DNA of 38,916 nt from Chloroflexota bacterium (GTDB taxonomy: Bacteria > Chloroflexota > Limnocylindria > Limnocylindrales > CSP1-4): positions 1 to 38,916 of the forward strand of contig VEOW01000244.1 in the NCBI GenBank assembly GCA_012026785.1, given 5' to 3'. Made by a program: the position numbers and the translations under genes. The notes beneath the pieces were generated by a model. That model saw only the letters and a program-made list of their open reading frames with translations, was not told the DNA's origin and ran no database searches. Below, one piece after another: positions 16,276 through 23,269 of this stretch. How positions within the stretch are numbered: the first letter of the stretch is position 1; every line of letters starts with the position of its first letter.

Positions 16276-17383
16276 GCAGCCACGGGACGTGGTACTGGAC
16301 GCGGCCCGGGTTCCAACCAGGGCCGCCCGCCGCCTCCGAGCGGCTGATGAAGTCGGCCATCCGGCGAAGCGCCTGGTCGCTGGCCTCGTAGACGTCCGGG
16401 TAGCCATTGCGGTATAGGAGCTCGGCCTGGAGCGTGTACCCGGCGAGCGTCTCGAGGGTGTACATCACCCCCGTCGCCGAGGGCGATCCCGGCTCACTGC
16501 CGCGGCCACGGCTGATGTCGGCGGGCACCGCCCCATCGAGATTCGCACCGGCCCGCTCGCAGGCTCCATTCACGGGCGTGAACCCGGCCCGTGACGGGTC
16601 GCAGGCCCATGGCCTGGCGCCTCGCGGGAGGCGGTCCTTCTGGCCGTTGAACCCGTCCCAGGCGCGTCGGTCGCCGAGGAAGCCGCGGACCGTCTCGACC
16701 GCGTCACGCACGTCCCGGCCGAGATACAGGCTCGCCGCGATCCGCGTCGCGCCGGCCCAAGCGCCCCAGTTGTTCGAGGAGTCGTCGTGGGTCGCCACGA
16801 CCCGGTTCCAGCGCGTATGGCGACCGATCGGCTCCGTCAGCAGGCGCTCGAGGAACCGGCGGAAGGCCGCATCGTCGGGGCCATCGAGATCGATGAAGTC
16901 CGCCGCAAGGACCCAGCCCGCCGTCTGCCGGAGCGGACCCAGGCCAGATCGAAGCCTCGGCTCCTCGAACGTCGGGATGACGGCCATGATCGCGTCGCGG
17001 GCCTTGTCCCGCATGACCGGGTCGCCGGTCCGCGCGTAGACCAACGCCGCCGCGAGCGCCAGGGTGTCGGTTTGGCTGTCCTGGTCGTTGATGTCCGGCG
17101 GCGGCCAGGCCGAGTTCGCGGTCTCGACGACGTAGCGCCACGCGCTCCCGGTGACCGGCAATGCCTGGAGCTCGGCGCGCGGCATCAGCAGGTAGTCGGG
17201 CGGCGGCTGCGTCGGCGCCTGGCTGGCGGTCGGCGAGGGCGCGCCCGAGGGCAGGGGCGCCACGCTCGGGACCGGGCGCTCGGCCGGACCGTCGCTGAGC
17301 GCCGCCGGGTTGGCCACGATCAGGAGGGCGGCCGCGACGAAGGTTGCAGCCAGTCGAATCCCGACCTCGACCATGGGGCTCAT
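16181..17383 (-). CDS. Secreted alginate-lyase-like protein
   Basis: 400 aa. An N-terminal signal peptide or anchor (GIRLAATFVAAALLIVAN, residues 8-25) is followed by a Pro/Ser/Ala linker. The catalytic-like domain has the alginate-lyase (PF05426) hallmarks SNNWGAWAG, the LDGAVPADISRGRGSEPG segment and a Tyr-rich end (YGTDYPTV, YGRAFGYTDWLYG). The fold is an alpha-toroid polysaccharide lyase. The true substrate may be the uronic-acid-containing polymer made by this locus rather than alginate. ATG at 17383 is used; a second ATG at 17374 is equally possible. The gene is convergent with and overlaps the ATP-grasp gene by 95 bases. A paralogue without visible start occupies the left window edge and also points into the cluster. 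Confidence 0.8.
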   Translation of the reverse strand: MSPMVEVGIRLAATFVAAALLIVANPAALSDGPAERPVPSVAPLPSGAPSPTASQAPTQPPPDYLLMPRAELQALPVTGSAWRYVVETANSAWPPPDINDQDSQTDTLALAAALVYARTGDPVMRDKARDAIMAVIPTFEEPRLRSGLGPLRQTAGWVLAADFIDLDGPDDAAFRRFLERLLTEPIGRHTRWNRVVATHDDSSNNWGAWAGATRIAASLYLGRDVRDAVETVRGFLGDRRAWDGFNGQKDRLPRGARPWACDPSRAGFTPVNGACERAGANLDGAVPADISRGRGSEPGSPSATGVMYTLETLAGYTLQAELLYRNGYPDVYEASDQALRRMADFISRSEAAGGPGWNPGRVQYHVPWLLNRRYGTDYPTVPAEYGRAFGYTDWLYGDAR

Positions 17384-17442
17384 CGAGCCGGGCCCCGGCC
17401 GATCGATTGCCGCCGGCCGCGACCGGAGCTGGGTGGGAGTGG

Positions 17443-17516
17443 AGGCGACGAGCGGATTCGAACCGCTGAATAGAGGTTTTGCAGACCTCCGTGTTGAACC
17501 ACTTCACCACGTCGCC
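17443..17516 (-). tRNA. tRNA-Cys (GCA)
   Basis: 74 nt. The acceptor stem GGCGACG/CGTCGCC is perfect, the anticodon loop is CTGCAAA, the T arm has TTCGAAT, and the discriminator base is U, as expected for Cys. CCA follows in the DNA (17440-17442). Confidence 0.95.
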
Positions 17517-17573
17517 TCGGCGGTTCGCGGCGATTCTGCCATACCACCGGACCGGGCCGCCCCCGAGCGGATG

Positions 17574-17644
17574 TTGCCCCTCGAGGATTCGAACCTCGGT
17601 TAACGGATCCAAAGTCCGCTGTCCTACCACTAGACGAAGGGGCA
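17574..17644 (-). tRNA. tRNA-Gln (TTG)
   Basis: 71 nt. Acceptor stem TGCCCCT/AGGGGCA, anticodon loop CTTTGGA (anticodon UUG), T loop TTCGAAT, discriminator A. The DNA after the discriminator reads CAT, so CCA must be added after transcription, unlike the other six tRNAs here. Confidence 0.95.
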
Positions 17645-17708
17645 CCGGGTGCCGTCCGCAGGGTAGCGGTAGTCTGGCTCCCTGGGTCGCCGCGCGCCGC
17701 TGCCACGA

Positions 17709-18731
17709 TCAGTGACATTCCCCATCTCCGGCGTCGGTGAACGCCGGCCCGGCCACTTCGCGGAACTCGAACCGGTACGAGTCCGGCCGCAGCTCCAGGT
17801 ACAGCACCCCGAAGACGCCCGATGCCCGCACGAGGCTGTTCGGGGCTGGCGAGCCGAACGTGACCGGCTTCGCGCCGCCGGTGCCGGCCACGATGTGGAC
17901 GAGGCCGCGCTCGGGGTCTGCCTCGCCCTCGGGATCCTGCGGCGCGAACCGCTCATAGGCGTGGACGCTCCCCGACAGCACCAGCTCGGCGCCGGCGTCG
18001 TACAGGAGCGTCGCGGCATCGACCATCGACGCCGCGCCGCGGTGCGGGCCGGAGGTGAACAGCGGGTGGTGCCACATCGCGAGGACGCATCGCCGGGCCT
18101 CCGCCGTCAGGTCCTCGCTCAGCCACTGCCACTGCGCCGAGCCTCGGCCGCAGCCGCCGACCTTGCTGCAGTTGCTGTTGAGGACGTACACCCGCCACGC
18201 CCCCGCGTCGTAGGCGTAGTAGCCCTTGTCCGCCGGCCCGGCCGCCTTGCCGAAGTACCGGAAGTAGTCCTTCGCCCCGAAGGCCTGGTACTCGTTGTCG
18301 CCGATGGTCGGCCGGGTCCGCTCCTTGATCGACGGCCGGCCCCACGACGGTCCATAGCACTCCTCGAAGTCGCCCGCGGTTCCACCCTCGTTGGCGTTGT
18401 CACCGAGCGTGAAGACGATGCCCGGGATCGACTCGACGAGGTCGGCGGTCAGCGAGTCCTCGTAGCGGTCGCAGGCCGAGATGTCGCCCGCTCCGACGAG
18501 CACGCCGACATCCTCTGCGGCAGGGCTCGGGGAGGGTGACGGGCCAGGGGAGGGCGAGATGCTCGATGGTCCGGGCTGGCCGCCGCCCGGGCTCCCCGAG
18601 GGCGCAGCCGGCCCGCCACCCAGGCCGAGCATCGGAAGTGGCGTGTTGGCAATCGTCGCGGTGATCGCGCCCGCCATGAAGGCGATGCCCAGCACGAAGA
18701 CACCGACGAGGATCCGCTTCGCGAGGCGCAC
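17709..18731 (-). CDS. Secreted or membrane-anchored metallophosphoesterase-like protein
   Basis: 340 aa from the GTG at 18731. A signal anchor (about residues 6-28) and a Gly/Pro/Ser linker (40-72) precede a calcineurin-like domain of the purple-acid-phosphatase type: VLVGAGDIS (D83), FTLGDNA (D111), MWHHPLF (H221, H222) and VHAYERFAPQDP. Two metal-binding motifs are changed. GNHE/GNHD is replaced by GDNEY (144-148), and GHxH is replaced by GSVH (254-257). The enzyme may use a different metal centre or may have lost phosphatase activity. Four cysteines (in YGPSW-side, NSNCSK and GGCG segments) fit an exported, disulfide-bonded protein. The start is supported by TGCTAGGTT seven bases upstream, suggesting a leaderless message. 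The frame continues upstream to a GTG at 18839 without conservation. Confidence 0.78.
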   Translation of the reverse strand: MRLAKRILVGVFVLGIAFMAGAITATIANTPLPMLGLGGGPAAPSGSPGGGQPGPSSISPSPGPSPSPSPAAEDVGVLVGAGDISACDRYEDSLTADLVESIPGIVFTLGDNANEGGTAGDFEECYGPSWGRPSIKERTRPTIGDNEYQAFGAKDYFRYFGKAAGPADKGYYAYDAGAWRVYVLNSNCSKVGGCGRGSAQWQWLSEDLTAEARRCVLAMWHHPLFTSGPHRGAASMVDAATLLYDAGAELVLSGSVHAYERFAPQDPEGEADPERGLVHIVAGTGGAKPVTFGSPAPNSLVRASGVFGVLYLELRPDSYRFEFREVAGPAFTDAGDGECH

Positions 18732-18738
18732 CGCCGGA

Positions 18739-18747
18739 AACCTAGCA
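18739..18747 (-). promoter_or_regulatory. Extended -10 element TGCTAGGTT, possible leaderless start
   Basis: Reads TGC-TAGGTT on the minus strand and ends seven bases before the metallophosphoesterase GTG. Transcription would begin at about the start codon, and no Shine-Dalgarno sequence is present. Confidence 0.4.
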
Positions 18748-18855
18748 GCCGCCCCGTCGCGGGCCGATGTGCAGCCCGCGGCCGAGGCGTGACCGGAGCC
18801 TTGCAACCGTCGCCGTGATCCGCAGGCGAGCGGCGACACCGGGGCAAAAGAATGG

Positions 18856-18928
18856 AGCGGAAGACGGGACTCGAACCCGCGACCCTCACCTTGGCAAGGT
18901 GATGCTCTACCAACTGAGCCACTTCCGC
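18856..18928 (-). tRNA. tRNA-Gly (GCC)
   Basis: 73 nt. Acceptor GCGGAAG/CTTCCGC, anticodon stem-loop ACCTTGCCAAGGT with GCC, T loop TTCGAGT, discriminator U. CCA is encoded at 18853-18855. Confidence 0.95.
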
Positions 18929-18957
18929 TCGGTGCCGCGCAGCGCCGGTGTTGTTGG

Positions 18958-19030
18958 TGCCGAGAGCCAGATTCGAACTGGCGACACCGCGATTTTCAGT
19001 CGCGTGCTCTACCAACTGAGCTATCTCGGC
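18958..19030 (-). tRNA. tRNA-Phe (GAA)
   Basis: 73 nt. Acceptor GCCGAGA/TCTCGGC, anticodon loop CTGAAAA with GAA, T loop TTCGAAT, discriminator A. CCA is encoded at 18955-18957. Confidence 0.95.
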
Positions 19031-19071
19031 CCGGCGAGACCCTCGAGCCCGATGGGCCGACGGCGAGGCGG

Positions 19072-19101
19072 AGGATAGCACGGGCCCCGGGGAGGCCTCA
19101 A
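19072..19101 (-). promoter_or_regulatory. Candidate sigma-70-type promoter for tRNA-Phe
   Basis: On the minus strand TTGAGG (19096-19101) and TATCCT (19072-19077) are 18 bases apart, and the -10 is extended by TGC. It lies about 41 bases before the tRNA-Phe gene. Confidence 0.4.
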
Positions 19102-19136
19102 TCGGTCGGGCGCCCGACGCCCGCCCGTCGGAGGTG

Positions 19137-20120
19137 TCAATCGAGCCCCGCGAGGGCCCGAACCTCCTGCGGCTGGAGCGGCGCCTCCCCAGTCAGCTCG
19201 CGAAGCCGGTTGATGCGGTCGACGATCGCCGGATGCGTCGAGAACATCGAGCTCGAACGGTCCTCGAACTTCTTGATCGGGTTCGTGAAGTAGAGGTGCT
19301 GGGTGGCCCGGTTGGCGACCTCGAGGACCTCCTTGTCGCTGGAGATCTTGGCCAGGGCTCGTTCCAGGCCGTAGGGGTTGCGGGTGATCTCGACCGACGA
19401 GGCGTCGGCCAGGTACTCCCGCTGCCGACTCACGGCGAGCTGGACGAAGCGGGCGACGATCGGCGCGAGGATCGCGAGGACGATCGCGATCACGAACATG
19501 ATCACGGCCAGGCCGCCGCCACCGCCCCGGTCGCGCGAGCCGCCGCGGCGGCCGCCACCCCAGAAGGTGAAGCGCAGGAAGAAGTCGGCCATCAGGGCGA
19601 TCGAGCCGACGAGCACGGCCACCAGCAGGGCGAACCGGATGTCGAAGTTCCGGACGTGCGACAGCTCGTGCCCGATGACCCCTTGGAGCTCCTCCCGATC
19701 GAGCTTCTGGAGGAGCCCGGTCGTGATGGCAACCGAGGCGTGCTGCGGGTCGCGGCCGGTGGCAAAGGCGTTGGGGGCGGTGTCCTCGATGATGTAGACC
19801 TTGGGCATCGGCGTGCCGGCCGCGAGCGACTGCTCGCGGACGACGTTCATCAGCTGCGGCGCCTGTTCCTGGCTGACCTCGCGGGCGCCGGAGCTGGCGA
19901 GGACGAGCTTGTCGCCGGCGAAGTACGAGCCGGCCGACATCAGGAGGGCCAGGATGACCGCCCCGATCGTGACGTACAGGCCGCCCTCGACCGCGCCGCT
20001 GGTCCCGTAGCCGATCGCGAAGCCGAGCGCGGCGAGGAGCGCCACGACGACGAGCACGAGCAGCAGCGAGTTGCGGCGATTTGCCGCCTGCTGGGCGAAG
20101 AACGAGGTGCGAGTCTGCAT
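19137..20120 (-). CDS. htpX: HtpX-like M48 membrane metalloprotease
   Basis: 327 aa. Two N-terminal membrane helices (about 18-38 and 48-66) precede the zinc protease domain with VIGHELSHVRNFD (HExxH). A second hydrophobic pair around residues 165-240 encloses a Gly/Arg-rich loop, and the third zinc ligand is the Glu of SRQREYLADA. HtpX degrades misfolded membrane proteins; the active site is on the cytosolic side. ATG at 20120 gives a normal N-terminus. It lies 54 bases after lemA. LemA and HtpX are often adjacent in bacteria, which points to a shared envelope-stress role. Confidence 0.93.
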   Translation of the reverse strand: MQTRTSFFAQQAANRRNSLLLVLVVVALLAALGFAIGYGTSGAVEGGLYVTIGAVILALLMSAGSYFAGDKLVLASSGAREVSQEQAPQLMNVVREQSLAAGTPMPKVYIIEDTAPNAFATGRDPQHASVAITTGLLQKLDREELQGVIGHELSHVRNFDIRFALLVAVLVGSIALMADFFLRFTFWGGGRRGGSRDRGGGGGLAVIMFVIAIVLAILAPIVARFVQLAVSRQREYLADASSVEITRNPYGLERALAKISSDKEVLEVANRATQHLYFTNPIKKFEDRSSSMFSTHPAIVDRINRLRELTGEAPLQPQEVRALAGLD

Positions 20121-20174
20121 CGGCGTCCGCCCGCGATCCGGCGAGCCGTTCCCGGCCGGCCGGTCGCGCTGCGG

Positions 20175-20744
20175 CTAGGAGCTCAGGCTGAGGTCGACCG
20201 TCGGCGGCGTGGCGGCCTCGATCTCGGCCTCGAAGAACTCGCGCTGGGTGAAGCCGAACATCCCGGCCAGGAGGTTGTTCGGGAAGACCTGGATCGAGTT
20301 GTTGTAGTCGAGGACGCTGGCGTTGTAGTGCTGGCGGCTGAACGAGATCTGGTTCTCGGTCGTCGTCAGCTCCTCCTGGAGCGACAGGACGTTCTGGTTG
20401 GCCTTCAGCTCGGGGTAGTTCTCGACGACCGCGAACAGCGAGCGCAGCGCGCCGGTCAGCATGTTCTCGGCCTGGGACTGCTGGGCGACACTGCCCTGGG
20501 CGCCGGCCGCGACCGCGTTGGCCCGGGCCTCGGTCACCTGGGTCAGGACGTTCTGCTCGAACTGCATGTAGCCCTTGACCGCGTTGATCAAATTCGGGAT
20601 GAGGTCGTGCCGTCGCTTGAGCTGGACCTGGATCTGGCCGAGCGCCTCCTCGATCCGGTTTCGCTTCTGAACGAGCGAGTTGTAGATGCCGATCACGAAG
20701 GCGACGATCACGCCGACGACGATCAGCAGGATGATCCATTCCAT
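20175..20744 (-). CDS. lemA: LemA family membrane protein
   Basis: 189 aa. One N-terminal helix (MEWIILLIVVGVIVAFVIGI) is followed by a long helical coiled domain with the family signature QLKRRHDLIPNLINAVKGY, then YPELKANQNV and DYNNSIQVFPNNLLAGMFGF. The molecular role of LemA is not settled; it is linked to envelope stress and HtpX. ATG at 20744 has GGAGGG nine bases upstream. A -10-like TAGACT lies at 20798-20803. Confidence 0.94.
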   Translation of the reverse strand: MEWIILLIVVGVIVAFVIGIYNSLVQKRNRIEEALGQIQVQLKRRHDLIPNLINAVKGYMQFEQNVLTQVTEARANAVAAGAQGSVAQQSQAENMLTGALRSLFAVVENYPELKANQNVLSLQEELTTTENQISFSRQHYNASVLDYNNSIQVFPNNLLAGMFGFTQREFFEAEIEAATPPTVDLSLSS

Positions 20745-20797
20745 GGATTACAGCCCTCCACGACGGGCCGCGGAGTGGCGCGGCGCCCGACCCCACC

Positions 20798-20803
20798 AGT
20801 CTA
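20798..20803 (-). promoter_or_regulatory. Candidate -10 element (TAGACT) for lemA
   Basis: Minus-strand context is CGATAGACTGG, 53 bases upstream of the lemA ATG. The context resembles CGATAGGCTGG in front of tRNA-Val at 20896-20901. No clear -35 is visible. Confidence 0.3.
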
Positions 20804-20815
20804 TCGCGAGCGTGG

Positions 20816-20890
20816 TGGGCGGTGAGGGACTCGAACCCCCGACATCCTCGGTGTAAGCGAGGCGCTCTGACCGGACTGAGCTAACCGCCC
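20816..20890 (-). tRNA. tRNA-Val (TAC)
   Basis: 75 nt. Acceptor GGGCGGT/ACCGCCC, anticodon loop CTTACAC (UAC), T loop TTCGAGT, discriminator A. CCA is encoded at 20813-20815. TAGGCT lies five bases before the 5' end (20896-20901) and may be a -10. Confidence 0.95.
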
Positions 20891-20992
20891 GCGCCAGCCT
20901 ATCGCAGGGGCCGCTGGAGATGGGCACAGCCTCGGGCAGCGGCCTCAGACGGTCGCTGGCGCCGATCAGGCTGACGGCGTGGGAGGGAGTGG

Positions 20993-21074
20993 TGCCCAGG
21001 CCGGGACTTGAACCCGGATGAGTTGCCTCATACGCCCCTCAAACGTACGCGTATACCAATTCCGCCACCTGGGC
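20993..21074 (-). tRNA. tRNA-Leu (GAG)
   Basis: 82 nt with the long variable arm of class II tRNAs. Acceptor GCCCAGG/CCTGGGC, anticodon stem-loop with TTGAGGG (anticodon GAG), T loop TTCAAGT, discriminator A. CCA is encoded at 20990-20992. Confidence 0.94.
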
Positions 21075-21126
21075 ATCAGGTGTCTCGCCGAGCAGCTGAC
21101 GGGTCGAGAGGGACTGAGGTGGATGG

Positions 21127-21209
21127 TACCGAGGAAGGGATTTGAACCCTTACGCCCTTGCGGACACTAGCTCCTGAAGCTAGCGCGTCTGCCGTTCCGC
21201 CACCTCGGC
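21127..21209 (-). tRNA. tRNA-Leu (CAG)
   Basis: 83 nt, class II with long variable arm. Acceptor GCCGAGG/CCTCGGT, anticodon stem CTAGC/GCTAG with loop TTCAGGA (anticodon CAG), T loop TTCAAAT, discriminator A. CCA is encoded at 21124-21126. It starts 30 bases after the substrate-binding-protein stop. Confidence 0.94.
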
Positions 21210-21239
21210 ACGGACCCATCGGGCCGGATTCGCAACTGC

Positions 21240-22976
21240 TCACCGGCCGTCGGCGAGGCGCCATGTTAGCACATCCCAGTAGCGCTCCCAGGAGCCTCCG
21301 ATGGCCCGTCGGGCCGGTCCCGAGACGCTGTCCCGAAGCACCAGGTACTCGTCCCGGAACGCCAGCGGGAGCATGTAGGCGTTCGCGGCCAGCCGCTCCT
21401 GGAGCGCCTTATAGGCGGCCGCTCGATCCTCGGGCTGGAGGCTCATCCGGGCGGCTTCGAGGAGCTTGTCGAGCTCGGGATCCTGGAGCCCGGCAACGTT
21501 CGAACCACCGCTCCGGGTCTGGGATGCCGCGAGCAGCGGATAGAGGTCCGGATCGAGCCCCAGGCCCAGCGGCACGACAGCGACCTGGAACTCGCCGGTC
21601 GCGAGGCGCTGACCCAGGAGCTCGGCCGCCGGCAATGGCACGAGTCGAGCCGCCAGGCCGATCGCCCGCCAGGCCTCGGTGACGCCAGCTCCGAAGGCGT
21701 ACGCGACCGGGTTGGCCGACGCTTCGGGACACAGGACATCGATCATGATGGGATCGTCGGCGCCCTTCGGCGTCCAGCTGCCCTCGCCCTCCTTCCAACC
21801 GGCGTCCGAGAGGCCGGCCCGAGCGTCATCGGGGGCGTACGCGATCCGCGGTGAGGCCGCGCTGTCGAAGACCGGCGAGCTCGGTGGGATCAGCGAATCG
21901 GCCCGCACCCCGAGCCCGGCCAGGGGGCCGGCGACGAGGGCGTCGCGGTCGATGGCCGCCAGCATCGCCGTTCGAACCTTGGGATCGAGGAACTGGCTCG
22001 TCGAAGCGCGCAGGTCCAGCACGACCGCCAGCAGAGTCGTGCCCGGGTAGCGCACCAGCCGCGCGTCCGGTGCCGCGGCGAACGCCTTGGCGTCGGCCGG
22101 CGACAGCCCGGACACACCGTCGAGCAGGCCTCGCTCCCAGTCGCGCCGGAGGATCTCGACGTCGTCGTACCAGCGAAGCTCGATCGACGGCAGGTACGGG
22201 ATCGCGGCGTCGGGCCGAGCCGTCGGGGCGGGTGTCCGGAACGAGTCGGTGGGGGCCGGGGTGGTCGCCGGCCGGCCGCCGCCGCCCGGCGTGTTGGGCT
22301 CGATCACACCGGTTGCGACCAGCTGGGCTCGCACGGCATCGAGCGAGGCCAGCCGGAACGGGCCGGACGTCACCGGGAAGCTCCCGAACTCGCTGTCCGG
22401 GAGCTCGGCCGGCGGCACGCCGCCGAGAACGTGGACCGGGGCGATCGGCTGGGTGGCCGCCTGCGGGAAGTCGCCGAGCGGCACCGACAGCCGGAGCGCG
22501 ACCGTCAGCGGGTCGATGACCTCGGCCGTGACGTCCCGCCACGACTCACCGCCGGGCCCGGTGTAGTCGGGGTCGCTCAGGACGCTGACCGTGAACGCGA
22601 CGTCCTCGGCCGTGATCGGCTCGCCATCCTCCCAGCGTTGGTCGGGTCGGAGATGGAAGAGCCACGTCCGGCCATCGTCGCGCGGCTCCCAGCGCGCGGC
22701 CAGGTCGGGCAGCAGGGTGTCACCCGGGCCGAGCCGAACGAGCCCCCGGAACAGCAGCGCAACCAGTGCCCGGTCCGCCGGGGTCCAGGCGCCAAAGGGG
22801 TTGGCGCGGGTCGCTCGGCCCAGGACGCCTTCGACGTAGCCACGGGCGACCGGGACGTCCGCGGTGGGTTCGAGGGCCTGGCCCTGCGGTTCGATCGCCT
22901 GGCCGATCGCGACCGACGACAGGGCAACCAGGGCCACGGCCAGGACGGCGACAAGGATCCGATCGCGACCGCTCAT
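21240..22976 (-). CDS. ABC transporter substrate-binding protein, family 5 (peptide/nickel type), orphan
   Basis: 578 aa. An N-terminal hydrophobic segment (residues 6-27) without a lipobox Cys suggests a signal peptide or membrane anchor rather than a lipoprotein. The SBP_bac_5 domain shows RWEPRDDGRTWLFHLRPDQRWEDGEPITAEDVAFTV (seen in pieces), TSGPFRLASLD, and the C-terminal GGSNVAGLQDPELDKLLEAAR. A Gly/Pro/Thr-rich insert occupies about residues 225-255. ATG at 22976 places the hydrophobic segment at the start. No permease or ATPase gene is near, so it is an orphan subunit or binds its ligand for another system. It is 28 bases downstream of secG. Confidence 0.85.
   Translation of the reverse strand: MSGRDRILVAVLAVALVALSSVAIGQAIEPQGQALEPTADVPVARGYVEGVLGRATRANPFGAWTPADRALVALLFRGLVRLGPGDTLLPDLAARWEPRDDGRTWLFHLRPDQRWEDGEPITAEDVAFTVSVLSDPDYTGPGGESWRDVTAEVIDPLTVALRLSVPLGDFPQAATQPIAPVHVLGGVPPAELPDSEFGSFPVTSGPFRLASLDAVRAQLVATGVIEPNTPGGGGRPATTPAPTDSFRTPAPTARPDAAIPYLPSIELRWYDDVEILRRDWERGLLDGVSGLSPADAKAFAAAPDARLVRYPGTTLLAVVLDLRASTSQFLDPKVRTAMLAAIDRDALVAGPLAGLGVRADSLIPPSSPVFDSAASPRIAYAPDDARAGLSDAGWKEGEGSWTPKGADDPIMIDVLCPEASANPVAYAFGAGVTEAWRAIGLAARLVPLPAAELLGQRLATGEFQVAVVPLGLGLDPDLYPLLAASQTRSGGSNVAGLQDPELDKLLEAARMSLQPEDRAAAYKALQERLAANAYMLPLAFRDEYLVLRDSVSGPARRAIGGSWERYWDVLTWRLADGR
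21263..21271 (-). promoter_or_regulatory. Extended -10 element TGCTAACAT for tRNA-Leu (CAG)
   Basis: Lies inside the last codons of the substrate-binding protein. The codons CTA ACA that create it are rare in this GC-rich gene. It is 54 bases upstream of tRNA-Leu (CAG). Confidence 0.4.
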
Positions 22977-23004
22977 CGCGCCGCCATCTCGGGGGCGCGC
23001 CGGC

Positions 23005-23226
23005 TCAGCCGACGAGGACGTAGGAGGCGAGCGAGAACACCCCGAACAGGACGATGAGGACGATGGTGAACTGCCACAGCCGTCGTTCGATCCCGCGTCG
23101 ACTCCGGTAGACCGCCGAATCGCCGCCGAACGTTCCGCCCAGGCCCGACCCACGGGCCTGGAGCAGGATCGCGAAGATCAGGGCGACGGCGACGATCAGC
23201 TGGCCGATCGCCAGCGGCGCGGGCAT
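23005..23226 (-). CDS. secG: Preprotein translocase subunit SecG
   Basis: 73 aa, two membrane helices (about 5-20 and 50-70). The conserved linker ILLQARGSGLGGTFGGD contains the G-L-x-x-x-F-G-G pattern of SecG, followed by YRSRRGIERRLWQFTIVL. It is the small non-essential partner of SecYE. ATG at 23226 has a good Shine-Dalgarno AGGAGG ten bases upstream (23237-23242). The gene follows gpmI by 43 bases; tpiA/gpmI-secG order is common in bacteria. Confidence 0.94.
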   Translation of the reverse strand: MPAPLAIGQLIVAVALIFAILLQARGSGLGGTFGGDSAVYRSRRGIERRLWQFTIVLIVLFGVFSLASYVLVG

Positions 23227-23258
23227 GGTCCGGGTGCCTCCTGTTGCAGCAGCGGCGG

Positions 23259-23267
23259 ATGGTAGCA
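23259..23267 (-). promoter_or_regulatory. Extended -10 element TGCTACCAT upstream of secG
   Basis: Lies between the gpmI stop and secG, about 33 bases before the secG ATG, so secG may have its own promoter in addition to read-through from gpmI. Confidence 0.35.
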
Positions 23268-23269
23268 GG

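Noticed and set aside
19081-19136. Rho-independent terminator after htpX
   Set aside because: A 12-base palindrome TCGGGCGCCCGA is present at 19106-19117 but no T run follows on either strand.
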